A stretch of 64,000 nt of DNA, taken from Bilophila wadsworthia ATCC 49260. GTDB taxonomy: Bacteria > Desulfobacterota > Desulfovibrionia > Desulfovibrionales > Desulfovibrionaceae. The stretch spans positions 62,001 through 126,000 of the forward strand of contig NZ_JNJP01000001.1 of the NCBI RefSeq assembly GCF_000701705.1. Reading direction: 5' to 3'. A model generated the notes under the pieces. The model made no database searches. It had not been told where the DNA came from and was given only the letters and a program-made list of their open reading frames with translations. Of this stretch, positions 33,795 through 41,770 are shown one piece after another (position 1 is the stretch's first letter; each line of letters starts with the position of its first letter). A program made the position numbers and the translations under genes.

Positions 33795-34967
33795 TCATGC
33801 TAACGTGCACATTTGATCATAAAGGTTCCATTTGATCATAAAGGTTCCGTCGAACTTCAGTTCAGGGAGATACTTGGCATAGAACGCGCGCATATCGCCC
33901 ATCGGATCCACTTCTTGGAAGGTGTTGGGATAGAGGATCTTGGCGAGGTACAGTGTCAACGTATAGTCGATCATGTTCCGGAGGCTGCCGTGATCCACGG
34001 CATATATCTCTCCAGACTTGACCGCAGCGAGATTCTTCCAAGCCGGACGCGCGGCAAAGCCCTTCAGCCGCTTCTGCGCAGTGGCCTCGTCGATGGTCAG
34101 CCCCATGCTCATCTGGTCACCCTCGGCGTTGTTTCGCCAAATACCGCCGCCGATGACGATAAGCTGGGGATTGGATGCAAGTACGAATTCCGTATCCAGC
34201 GGCGCATAGGGCTGGGTGGCATTCTCAGCCAGATTGTCGGCTCCAAGGTTTTTCAGGATCGCGCCCCAGAGTACATCCTTATTATAGCTGTTCCCATACT
34301 CTCCAATGCCCTTGTTCCCCAATTCCATGTAAACCGTCTTGTGCTTGGCGGAATCAGGGAGCGCGGCAACCTTCCTATACACGTCTTCAAGCGCGGAGGC
34401 GTAGACATCGCATTGTTCCTTGGCCACAGCTTCCCTGTCGAGAAGCTGGCCGAGGATCATCGTACTCTTCGTGTGGTTCTCCACCTTCATGGCATGGTAA
34501 TCAAGGACTACAACCTTGATGCCGGCCTTCTCAAATATGTCGATTTTCTGGTTGTTGTCCGCAAACTGAGAGCGCCCTATCAACAAAACATCAGGCCGAA
34601 GAGACAGTATTTTTTCAGAGTCGAGGATGTTGTCGTGATATCCGCCGATACTCGGGATAGCTTTCAGTTTAGGAAATGTTTCAGTATAGACGACATACTC
34701 GCCGTACCGGGTTTCCTCCCAACCGTCGAACGTCATGCCTACAACCTTATCCAGACTCCCCGCTCCGCCGACCATCAAAAAATTGGCGATGTAGTTTGCG
34801 ACGACGAACGTCTTGGGGAGTTTATCCAGCTGGACCTCGCGCCCAGCAATATCGGTAAAGGAAATCGCCGGAGCAGCCCAAATCGTTTTTCCGGTACCCC
34901 CCAAAAAAAGAACCGACAGCGCGCAAGCCATCATCACACGGGAGAGCCTTCCCCAAATGTGCATCAT
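33795..34967 (-). CDS. FecB/BtuF-type periplasmic metal-chelate-binding protein
   Basis: 390 residues. The signal peptide (about 1-31) ends in W-A-A-P. Core motifs are F-T-D-I-A-G-R-E-V-Q-L at the start of the mature part, L-R-P-D-V-L-L-I-G, N-P-Q-L-I-V-I-G-G-G and V-K-S-G-E-I-Y-A-V-D-H. Such proteins bind Fe-siderophore, haem, cobalamin or other metal complexes. It is first in an operon with the permease, the ATPase and two methyltransferases. The last residues (W-N-L-Y-D-Q-M-C-T-L-A) come from a 19-bp tandem duplication (33812-33848); without it the protein would end I-K-C-A-R. The 27-bp motif at 34990-35016 lies directly upstream of the start. Confidence 0.88.
   Translation of the reverse strand: MMHIWGRLSRVMMACALSVLFLGGTGKTIWAAPAISFTDIAGREVQLDKLPKTFVVANYIANFLMVGGAGSLDKVVGMTFDGWEETRYGEYVVYTETFPKLKAIPSIGGYHDNILDSEKILSLRPDVLLIGRSQFADNNQKIDIFEKAGIKVVVLDYHAMKVENHTKSTMILGQLLDREAVAKEQCDVYASALEDVYRKVAALPDSAKHKTVYMELGNKGIGEYGNSYNKDVLWGAILKNLGADNLAENATQPYAPLDTEFVLASNPQLIVIGGGIWRNNAEGDQMSMGLTIDEATAQKRLKGFAARPAWKNLAAVKSGEIYAVDHGSLRNMIDYTLTLYLAKILYPNTFQEVDPMGDMRAFYAKYLPELKFDGTFMIKWNLYDQMCTLA
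33812..33848. repeat. 19-bp tandem duplication in the binding-protein C-terminus
   Basis: TTTGATCATAAAGGTTCC appears at 33812-33829 and again at 33831-33848 (unit 19 bp). The unit is not a multiple of three, so it shifted the reading frame and extended the protein, and made its end approach the permease start. It looks recent because both copies are identical. Confidence 0.9.
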
Positions 34968-34989
34968 GAACCCCTCCTTGCTGGAATAA

Positions 34990-35016
34990 GTAACACGTTT
35001 ATAAAAAAAGTATTAT
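34990..35016. promoter_or_regulatory. 27-bp repeated motif, site 3 (GTAACAC-N13-GTATTAT)
   Basis: Half-sites at 34990-34996 and 35010-35016 with a 13-bp A-rich spacer. It begins 22 bp upstream of the FecB-like gene start on the opposite strand, a position where a bound repressor would block transcription or initiation. The architecture matches the sites before hydG copy 1 and nikA. Confidence 0.45.
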
Positions 35017-35663
35017 GTGTCAAGAGGGAATGAATTCAATTACACTATATTTATAAATATTCCCTTAAATGAAATGCGGTTCAAGCCTCCGCGGGACGAA
35101 CGGAGAGTTCTTGCGCAACCCCAGAAGGTCACAGTATGGGCAGCAATACCGCACTGTGCGAATGCTGTTTATCGACGTCATCCGTTTACCGCTCCTGATG
35201 AGCGGTTCCGTTTTCCCATCGTACTCATGCAGGCTTGGGATTAGCCTTGAAAAGAACCGTTTTTGCTCAGTGCGTCATAACACCGTATTCTTCAGGAAAC
35301 AGAACCACAGAGGAACCTACCAATACAATCGGTGGGTTCCTCTTTTTTATAAGGCACTATGAAAGCAGTATCCCAACAGGCGCATCAGGAGCTAGCCAAA
35401 CCACACAGTGCCAAGGTGTAGCCATGCTTGATCAGGGACAAAAAACGGTGATGCGAAAGGGAACCGGGAATCACTGGTTCCGCACCCTAGGAAATCTGTA
35501 CATCATCATATTCCAGCGAGCTCACTCTAACGAACAGGGATGAGTATCAACAGTATAACTTGAGAAAATCATTTACGAATAACTCGTGCTACGATTTTTT
35601 AAATCGTATGCTTTTCTGCATTGATGTGGAGAAAGCGAAACCTGTAACGATAGGAGAACGTAA
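35017..35663. other. Non-coding region between the FecB-like gene and aaxB
   Basis: 647 bp. A clear terminator lies at 35309-35348 on the plus strand, so a short transcript may come from 35030-35300, but none of the short frames there (for example one from 35071) resembles a known protein. Downstream, an AT-rich hairpin (ACGATTT/AAATCGT at about 35591-35607) and the aaxB promoter region are present. Confidence 0.5.
35309..35348 (+). terminator. Rho-independent terminator of an unidentified plus-strand transcript
   Basis: AGAGGAACCTACC (35309-35321) pairs with GGTGGGTTCCTCT (35331-35343) over 13 bp with one T-G pair, followed by five T. No recognisable gene ends here. Confidence 0.75.
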
Positions 35664-36248
35664 ATGACTACTCTTGGAACAAGATACCCTACATTGGCGT
35701 TTATTTCCGGAGGCGTGGGAGAAGCAGAGGATGGCATTCCCCCACAACCATTTGAGACGTTTTGCTACGACTCGGCGCTGATGCAGGCTAAAATCGAAAA
35801 TTTCAATATCATTCCTTATACTTCCGTACTGCCGAAAGAACTGTACAACAACATTGTTCCTGTCGATTCCGTGGCTTCTTCCTTCAAACACGGTGCCGTG
35901 CTTGAGGTCATTATGGCCGCTAATGGGGCCAGATTGGAAGAACACCGCGCCATTGCCACCGGGCTGGGCATCTGCTGGGGAAAAAACAAACAGGGCGAAC
36001 TCATCGGGGGATGGGCGGCGGAATATGTCGAATACTTCCCCACTTGGATCGACGACGATATCGCTAAGGCTCATGCCGAAATGTGGTTGAACAAGTCTCT
36101 CAAGCATGAGCTGAGCCTGCGCGGGGTGGAACAACACAGCGAGTTCCAATTCTGGCATAATTACCTGAACCTCACCAAGCCTTATGGATATTGCCTGACC
36201 GTTATGGGGTTCCTCAACTTCGAGTTTGCTGATCCTGTGAAACGCTAG
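35664..36248 (+). CDS. aaxB: Pyruvoyl-dependent arginine decarboxylase AaxB
   Basis: 194 residues, closely similar along its length to the chlamydial enzyme AaxB (G-T-R-Y-P-T-L-A-F at the start, P-P-Q-P-F-E-T-F-C-Y-D-S-A-L, G-I-C-W-G-K). Self-cleavage between Thr53 and Ser54 in P-Y-T-S-V-L-P-K makes the pyruvoyl group. It converts arginine to agmatine, consuming a proton. GGAG precedes the ATG. An arginine/agmatine antiporter follows 90 bp later, so together they form an arginine-dependent acid-resistance or arginine-depleting pair, as in Chlamydia. Intact. The pair is a candidate for horizontal transfer, being flanked by gene fragments. Confidence 0.94.
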   Translation: MTTLGTRYPTLAFISGGVGEAEDGIPPQPFETFCYDSALMQAKIENFNIIPYTSVLPKELYNNIVPVDSVASSFKHGAVLEVIMAANGARLEEHRAIATGLGICWGKNKQGELIGGWAAEYVEYFPTWIDDDIAKAHAEMWLNKSLKHELSLRGVEQHSEFQFWHNYLNLTKPYGYCLTVMGFLNFEFADPVKR

Positions 36249-36338
36249 CTTTGTCATCCCATAGCCGATCCCGGACCGCCAGATCAGGGCGGCGGTCCGG
36301 GCAAAATGGAACAGATTGTCAGTGAACAGGAGCGGGGT

Positions 36339-37787
36339 ATGGCGAATAATACCAAAAAATTAGGTGTGATCGCGCTTGCCAGTGTGGTGGTGAGTTCAAT
36401 GGTGGGGGGTGGCATTTATAGCCTGCCCCAGAATATGGCAGCCCAGGCTTCGGTAGGGGCTGTGATCATCGCTTGGGTCGTGACGGGTATCGGAATGTTT
36501 TTCCTGGCGAATTCCTTTCGCATCCTTTCCGACATCCGACCGGATCTCAAAGCGGGGATCTACATGTATGGCCGAGAGGGGTTCGGTTCTTTCGTTGGGT
36601 TCCTCATCGCTTGGGGATACTGGTTGTGCCAGATTTTCGGCAACGTAGGCTACGCAGTCATCACCATGGATGCCCTCAACTATTTCTTCCCGCCCTATTT
36701 CGCCGGCGGCAATACCATATACGCCATCATCGGCGGATCCATCCTGATTTGGCTATTCAATTTTGTGGTACTGCGCGGGACACAGCAGGCTGCCGTGATC
36801 AATACCATAGGTACGATCGGCAAACTCATTCCGTTGTTCGTGTTTATCATTATTATGATTTTCGTTTTTCATATCGATAAGTTCGATTTCGACTTCTTCG
36901 GCAAGCTGGCGGTGGACAATGGACAGCATTTAGGTGGGCTCGGTGCTCAGATAAAGAGTACCATGCTGGTTACACTTTGGGCCTTTATCGGGATTGAAGG
37001 TGCTGTGGTCCTTTCAGATCGGGCCCAGAGCCAAGATGACGTAGGCAAGGCCACGATCATGGGTTTTGTTGGCTGCCTCATTGTATATGTCCTGTTGTCG
37101 GTATTGCCCTTTGGATTTATGACCCAACAGGAACTGGCCGCCGTGCCTACGCCTTCCACTGCCGGTGTACTGGAACGGGCCGTAGGGACATGGGGAAGCT
37201 GGATTATGAACATTGGGTTGATCATTGCGGTTCTGGCCAGCTGGCTTGCCTGGACATTGATCACAGCGGAAATGCCTTTTGCCGCGGCAAAAAACGGAAC
37301 CTTTCCACGCCAGTTCTCTAGGGAAAACGCCAACGGTGCGCCTTCCGTGTCCTTGTGGGTGACAAGCGCGCTCATGCAGCTCGCGCTCCTGCTTGTCTAT
37401 TTTTCCAACAATGCTTGGAATATGATGCTGAGCATCACGGCTGTCATGGTTTTGCCCGCCTATCTCATCTCCACGCTTTTCTTGTGGAAAACGTGCGAGG
37501 ATGGCCAATATCCCCAGGGGGCCGCAACCGGACGCGCTTCAGCGCTGGCCTGCGGCTTTCTAGGGTCGGCCTATGGGCTTTGGCTCATTTACGCTGCTGG
37601 TCTGCACTATTTGCTTATGGCATCGGTGTTTATCGCCATCGGTATCCCTGTCTATATCTGGAGCCGGAAACAACATCCTGATCAGAACCCCATGTTCCTG
37701 AAATATGAAAAAGTACTTTTGGTGCTGCTCGTACTTGTAGCTTTGTTCTCGCTCTATCTTTTTATGCGGGGAATTGTAAAACTATAG
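36339..37787 (+). CDS. aaxC: Arginine/agmatine antiporter (AaxC/APC family)
   Basis: 482 residues from ATG 36339, preceded by AGGAG; ATG 36306 is possible but has no RBS. About 12 membrane helices. The APC antiporter signature is near the start: V-S-S-M-V-G-G-G-I-Y-S-L-P-Q-N, then G-I-E-G-A-V-V-L-S-D-R-A at about residues 214-225. It exchanges external arginine for internal agmatine, completing the proton-consuming cycle with AaxB. It is followed by a strong terminator at 37880. Homologues include ArcD/YjdE-type antiporters, so substrate assignment rests on the adjacent aaxB. Confidence 0.9.
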   Translation: MANNTKKLGVIALASVVVSSMVGGGIYSLPQNMAAQASVGAVIIAWVVTGIGMFFLANSFRILSDIRPDLKAGIYMYGREGFGSFVGFLIAWGYWLCQIFGNVGYAVITMDALNYFFPPYFAGGNTIYAIIGGSILIWLFNFVVLRGTQQAAVINTIGTIGKLIPLFVFIIIMIFVFHIDKFDFDFFGKLAVDNGQHLGGLGAQIKSTMLVTLWAFIGIEGAVVLSDRAQSQDDVGKATIMGFVGCLIVYVLLSVLPFGFMTQQELAAVPTPSTAGVLERAVGTWGSWIMNIGLIIAVLASWLAWTLITAEMPFAAAKNGTFPRQFSRENANGAPSVSLWVTSALMQLALLLVYFSNNAWNMMLSITAVMVLPAYLISTLFLWKTCEDGQYPQGAATGRASALACGFLGSAYGLWLIYAAGLHYLLMASVFIAIGIPVYIWSRKQHPDQNPMFLKYEKVLLVLLVLVALFSLYLFMRGIVKL

Positions 37788-37879
37788 CGAGTAGATATTA
37801 AGGAGTTAAAGTGCGGCTAACGTCTTCCCCAAGGACAGGACCTCCCTTTGGGTAAAAGTTTGTCCCACTTCATTCGAAG

Positions 37880-37925
37880 GAGCCCCCCCAACAGTGCAGT
37901 AAACACTGTTGGGGGGCTCTTTTTC
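37880..37925. terminator. Strong terminator after aaxC
   Basis: A 16-bp stem with one bulged C: GAGC...AACAGTG (37880-37896) pairs with CACTGTTGGGGGGCTC (about 37904-37919), followed by TTTTT on the plus strand. It ends the aaxBC transcript. Confidence 0.85.
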
Positions 37926-37929
37926 GGTA

Positions 37930-38073
37930 GTGATGGACAGTACCTGCCGGACATTTGGCCATGCAGGGAGACAACACGGGGTGCTCCGTATCCAAGCGGA
38001 ACACATCAAGGCCGCAGGTTTTAAAACAGGTGCCGCAACCAGTGCATTTGGAAACATCAATAGAGTTGATCAC
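37930..38073 (-). pseudogene. N-terminal fragment of a ferredoxin-domain FAD oxidoreductase
   Basis: Reads from GTG 38073 behind AAGGAGG: V-I-N-S-I-D-V-S-K-C-T-G-C-G-T-C-F-K-T-C-G-L-D-V-F-R-L-D, then P-V-L-S-P-C-M-A-K-C-P-A-G. This is the start of a ferredoxin-fused oxidoreductase of the glutamate-synthase-beta/PreT type, in which C-x3-C-P-A-G-T begins the oxidoreductase domain. Homology ends at about 37930, exactly where the aaxC terminator begins; the frame then runs through the terminator to a stop at 37870. The rest of the gene has been lost or replaced by the aaxBC segment. Confidence 0.65.
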
Positions 38074-38220
38074 CGCTTTCCTCCTTGTTTGCATAGGGTC
38101 ACAACGGACTTGTTGTCATCGAGAGCCAGCGACATGCCGTAAAATTTGTGCATATCGTCACAATAAAGACACGAAGGGGTTCATGTTGAGTAGCAAACGC
38201 TGCCGATCGCAACATAATAT

Positions 38221-38457
38221 TGAAATTGTATCAATGTCCGCTGAAACGGCGGTGTCTATGAATGGCAAGAGGCTGTGGAGTCCATGCTTGTCGGTGCGGG
38301 CACTGTACAGGTACGTTCCCCAGTTATGGAAAATGGCTATGGCATCATCAAAAAATTCTGTGAAGGGCTAGGGTACTTGGACGGTTCCAGAAGACTGTGG
38401 CCGATTCTCAAGGGCGTCACACGCTTCCCTTTCCCTTCTCTGAGTCACGAATTCTGA
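38221..38457 (+). pseudogene. C-terminal fragment of a PreA-like dihydropyrimidine dehydrogenase
   Basis: N-G-G-V-Y-E-W-Q-E-A-V-E-S-M-L-V-G-A-G-T-V-Q-V then V-M-E-N-G-Y-G-I-I-K-K is the terminal part of the FMN domain of the PreA/dihydroorotate-dehydrogenase family. Upstream the frame is broken near 38240 (TCCGCTGAAAC, where a base change plus shift destroys I-S-G-N-G-G). Only about 70 residues remain. A dihydropyrimidine-dehydrogenase-like module (PreA with the nearby ferredoxin fragment) may once have stood here. Confidence 0.65.
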
Positions 38458-38526
38458 CGAAAACCTACCCGGATTGTTTTTCCGTCCTCTTATGGCATGT
38501 TAGCAAGGAAAGACTTTTTTCGGAGC

Positions 38527-39171
38527 ATGCGGGTGTTGCAGGTGTCCATCCAGAAACAACTTGAAGCATTCGCGCTTCAGGTTTCTTTTGTGCTCGCTTC
38601 CCACGGCATCACGGTACTGTGGGGGGCGTCCGGTTCGGGTAAGACCACCTTACTGCAATGCCTTGCCGGGTTGCTTCGCCCTGATGCAGGGAGGATCGCC
38701 TGCCGTGAGGCAGTCTGGTTCGATGCGGAACGGGGCGTATGCCTCGCGCCCGAACGGAGGCGGCTCGGATATGTTTTTCAGGACGTCCGGCTGTTCCCGC
38801 ATCTGTCCGTGCGCTCGAATATGCTGTTCGGGCGGCGGTTCCGGGGCCCGTCCGGGGTATCGTTCGAAGACGTGGTCGCGCTTTTGGGTCTGGGACGGCT
38901 GTTGCACCGCACGCCTTCCGATCTGTCCGGAGGCGAAAAACAGCGTGTCGCCGTGGGGCGCGCCCTGCTGGCCTGTCCCGAGCTGCTGCTCATGGACGAA
39001 CCGTTGACGGGGCTGGATCGGGGCAAACGAGAAGAAATCATGGCCTACGTCAAGGCGATCCCGGAACGGTTCGGCGTACCCATCCTGTATGTGACCCATT
39101 CGGACGCGGAGCGCCGTTTTCTGGCGGATCGCGTTCTGAACATTGAAGACGGCAAACTGACGGACTACTGA
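38527..39171 (+). CDS. modC: Molybdate ABC transporter ATP-binding protein ModC
   Basis: 214 residues from ATG 38527; an upstream ATG at 38497 is possible. Walker A G-A-S-G-S-G-K-T-T, signature L-S-G-G-E-K-Q-R, Walker B E-L-L-L-M-D-E-P-L-T-G-L-D and T-H-S. It is short: the C-terminal Mop (molybdate-sensing) domain of E. coli ModC is missing. It is first in the order modC-modA-modB-modD, which is unusual (modABC is typical). modA follows 34 bp later. Confidence 0.85.
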   Translation: MRVLQVSIQKQLEAFALQVSFVLASHGITVLWGASGSGKTTLLQCLAGLLRPDAGRIACREAVWFDAERGVCLAPERRRLGYVFQDVRLFPHLSVRSNMLFGRRFRGPSGVSFEDVVALLGLGRLLHRTPSDLSGGEKQRVAVGRALLACPELLLMDEPLTGLDRGKREEIMAYVKAIPERFGVPILYVTHSDAERRFLADRVLNIEDGKLTDY

Positions 39172-39205
39172 ACTCGCGGTGATTGCCGCACAGGGAGGAA
39201 CTGCA

Positions 39206-39928
39206 ATGAAACGATGGATTCTGGCGCTGGTCATGTTGGGCCTGAGCGTCGTACCGGCCTTGGCCGAGACAGCCGTGACCACGGGGATGGGCTACAAAAA
39301 AATGCTTTCCGAACTCTGCGCGCTGTACAAGCAAGAGTCCGGCAAACAGCTGACCGAGGTCTACAGCGGCACCATCGGGCAGTCGCTGGCCCAGTACAAG
39401 GCCGGAAGCGGGGTTTCCGTATTCGTTTCGGACAGGCAGACCCTGGAGGACTCGGACGTCTCTTTCGCTTCGTTTCAGCCTTTGGGCACCGCCGTGCTTG
39501 TGCTGGCGTGGAAAAAGGGCCTGAATGTGGAATCGCCGCAGGACCTCCAAAATCCGAAAATCCAGTCCATCGGCTATCCCGACAAGAAGGGCGCCATTTA
39601 CGGAAAGGCCGCTGAGCGATTCCTGACCCAAAGCGGCCTGCGTGGACAGCTGAAGGACAAGCTGCGGATGTTTTCCACCGTGCCGCAGGTGTTTTCCTAT
39701 CTGACCACGGGCGAACTGGACGCCGGGTTCGTCAATACGGCGGTCGTCAAGGCGCAGGGTAAGTCCATCGGAGGCTCTATAGACATCCAGTCCGGTTACG
39801 ATCCCATCGAAATGGTCGCGGCGGTGGTCAAAGGCGCGGAGAAGGACCCCGAAGTCGAGGCGTTTCTGACGTTCCTCCAATCCGACAAGGCCCGATCCGT
39901 TTACGCCAAGCACGGGCTGCGTCCATAA
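39206..39928 (+). CDS. modA: Molybdate/tungstate-binding periplasmic protein ModA
   Basis: 240 residues. The signal peptide M-K-R-W-I-L-A-L-V-M-L-G-L-S-V-V-P-A-L-A is cleaved before E-T. The oxyanion-binding fold of ModA is supported by T-G-M-G-Y-K-K-M-L, V-Y-S-G-T-I-G-Q-S-L-A, V-S-D-R-Q-T-L and T-G-E-L-D-A-G-F-V-N. It sits between modC and modB. GGAGG lies 7 bases before the ATG. Sequence does not separate molybdate from tungstate. Confidence 0.85.
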   Translation: MKRWILALVMLGLSVVPALAETAVTTGMGYKKMLSELCALYKQESGKQLTEVYSGTIGQSLAQYKAGSGVSVFVSDRQTLEDSDVSFASFQPLGTAVLVLAWKKGLNVESPQDLQNPKIQSIGYPDKKGAIYGKAAERFLTQSGLRGQLKDKLRMFSTVPQVFSYLTTGELDAGFVNTAVVKAQGKSIGGSIDIQSGYDPIEMVAAVVKGAEKDPEVEAFLTFLQSDKARSVYAKHGLRP

Positions 39929-39940
39929 CCGGGAACCGAC

Positions 39941-40624
39941 GTGCTCGGCGAACTGTTGCACGACGAGGAAGTACTGTTTTCGGTGTGGCTTACCTTGAAG
40001 GTTGCCGCCGTGTGTCTGGCCCTGCACCTCATCACGGCGGTTCCGCTGGCTCTCTGGGCGAGGTCGCCGAAAGCGCCGTTTCGCCGGACGCTCAATTTTG
40101 TTGTGACGCTGCCGCTGGTGTTTCCGCCCATCGCGCTCGGCTACCTGCTGCTCATGGCCTTGGGGCAGACCGGGCTTGGGGAGCCGCTCCAGCGGCTGTT
40201 CGGGGTCCGGCTGATTTTTTCTCAGGCGGCGGTCGTGCTGGCGGCCTACATCGCGGGGCTGCCTCTGGTCATCAAACCCGTCCAGGCGGCGCTCGGCAGT
40301 GAAACGGTACGCAAGCTCACGGAAGCGGCGCGCGTGACCGGTGCCGGTCCGATAACCGCCTTTTTTCTCGTGGTCATTCCGCTGATCCGCACCAGCCTTG
40401 TCGTGGGGCTGTTGCTCGGCGTAACGCGCTCTTTCGGCGAAGTGGGCATTTCGCTCATGCTCGGAGGCAACATCGCGCAACGGACGAACACGTTGTCGCT
40501 TGAAGTGTTCAATGCCGTTTCGCGCGGCGACTTCGAGCGGGCCACGGCGCTGTGCGTCCTGCTCGCCTGCATCAGCCTGTGTCTGTATCTCGCCATCGAT
40601 CAACTGCAACGGAGGAAGGCATGA
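39941..40624 (+). CDS. modB: Molybdate ABC transporter permease ModB
   Basis: 227 residues from GTG 39941. Five to six membrane helices; the EAA loop reads E-A-A-R-V-T-G-A-G-P-I-T-A-F-F-L-V-V-I-P-L (about 128-148) and the end F-G-E-V-G-I-S-L-M-L-G-G is typical of ModB. Its stop overlaps the modD start (ATGA). Confidence 0.88.
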   Translation: MLGELLHDEEVLFSVWLTLKVAAVCLALHLITAVPLALWARSPKAPFRRTLNFVVTLPLVFPPIALGYLLLMALGQTGLGEPLQRLFGVRLIFSQAAVVLAAYIAGLPLVIKPVQAALGSETVRKLTEAARVTGAGPITAFFLVVIPLIRTSLVVGLLLGVTRSFGEVGISLMLGGNIAQRTNTLSLEVFNAVSRGDFERATALCVLLACISLCLYLAIDQLQRRKA

Positions 40625-41466
40625 GTTTTCACATCAGCCAGCGCTTCATCGACGAACTGCTGGAAGAAGACTGTCCGTACATGGATTTGACCGTGGAGGC
40701 ATTGGGCATCGGGCGCGAACCGGGGCTTTTGACGTGCCATCCCAAAGCCGCCTGTGTCGTGGCGGGCGTGGAGGTCGCCGCGCGGCTTCTGGAGTCTTCG
40801 GGGTGCCGGGTTGCGTGCGAAGCCGCCAGCGGCGATCGGCTGGAGGCGGGGCAGGTGTTTTTGCGCGCCGAAGGCTCGGCGGGGGCCATCCACCGGAGCC
40901 TCAAAATCGCGCAGAACGTCATGGAATATTCATCCGGCATCGCAACCCGCGCAGCGGGCATGTTGGAAAGCGCGCGCAAGGCCAATCCCCATGTGCAGCT
41001 GGCCGTTACCCGCAAGCATTTCCCTGGGACCAAACGGCTTTCGCTTGCGGCGGCGCAAGCTGGCGGAGCCATCGCGCATCGGTTCGGGCTTTCGGATTCC
41101 CTGCTGGTTTTTGATCAGCATCGTGTCTTCGCGGGCGGGCTCGACGGATTCGCCGCCCGGGTGTCCGAGTGCCGCAAGGCGTTTCCGGAACAGAAGCTGG
41201 GCGCGGAAGTCGCCACCCCGGAGGAAGCCCTCCTGCTGGCACGCGCGGGCATCGATTCCATCCAATGCGAACGTTTTACCTGTGCGGATCTTGAAGAAAC
41301 GGTACGCGGGGTCAAGGCCGTCAACGCCGCCGTTCAGGTGCTCGCCGCCGGAGGCGTGACCGGTGAAAACGCGGAGGCTGTCGCAGCGACCGGGGTGGAC
41401 GTGCTGGTGACGACATGGGCCTATTTCGGCAAGCCCGCCGACATCAAGATGGTCGTCAGCGCGTAA
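40621..41466 (+). CDS. modD: ModD, quinolinate-phosphoribosyltransferase-like molybdenum gene product
   Basis: 281 residues from ATG 40621. It belongs to the NadC/ModD fold: Y-M-D-L-T near the start, H-R-S-L-K-I-A-Q-N, G-I-A-T-R, T-R-K-H-F-P-G-T-K and a C-terminal A-A-G-G-V-T-G-E-N. ModD is encoded in mod operons of several bacteria; its exact reaction is not settled. The overlap with modB shows it is expressed with the transporter. Confidence 0.9.
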   Translation: MSFHISQRFIDELLEEDCPYMDLTVEALGIGREPGLLTCHPKAACVVAGVEVAARLLESSGCRVACEAASGDRLEAGQVFLRAEGSAGAIHRSLKIAQNVMEYSSGIATRAAGMLESARKANPHVQLAVTRKHFPGTKRLSLAAAQAGGAIAHRFGLSDSLLVFDQHRVFAGGLDGFAARVSECRKAFPEQKLGAEVATPEEALLLARAGIDSIQCERFTCADLEETVRGVKAVNAAVQVLAAGGVTGENAEAVAATGVDVLVTTWAYFGKPADIKMVVSA

Positions 41467-41644
41467 CGCTTTCGGGGGCGGCATCCATACGGGCTGTAAG
41501 CGGAACCTTCGGACGAAGAGAGGCTATTCCACGGACTACACGGACGGTACCGAGACGGCACTGGATCATGTCTGTATGCGCTGTCTGCTCCGTGCAAAGC
41601 CATAAGTGTGTTTTATATCATCCGTATTTCATAAAGAAAGCACA

Positions 41645-41690
41645 GGGCAACACCTCAAGGGATTCCTTTGGTGTTGTCCTTCTATTTTAT
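41645..41690 (+). terminator. Terminator downstream of modD
   Basis: GGCAACACC (41646-41654) pairs with GGTGTTGTC (41670-41678), loop 15 nt, followed by the T-rich run 41680-41690. Confidence 0.55.
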
Positions 41691-41691
41691 C

Positions 41692-41718
41692 ATGTTACAA
41701 ACATAGTATTAGTGTACC
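41692..41718. promoter_or_regulatory. 27-bp repeated motif, weak site 4 (ATGTTAC-N13-GTGTACC)
   Basis: Half-sites 41692-41698 and 41712-41718 separated by 13 bp. On the minus strand it reads GGTACAC-N13-GTAACAT. It is less regular than the other three and its target is unclear. Confidence 0.25.
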
Positions 41719-41743
41719 CGACCTGATTCGGCTGTACGCTCCC

Positions 41744-41770
41744 AAAGGCCCGATCTTCAGGGCCTTTTCT
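41744..41770 (+). terminator. Rho-independent terminator upstream of the ArsR-ArsM gene
   Basis: AAAGGCCC (41744-41751) pairs with GGGCCTTT (41760-41767), 8-nt loop, followed by T-rich sequence. Which transcript it ends is unknown; nothing coding is recognised between it and the previous terminator. Confidence 0.65.
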
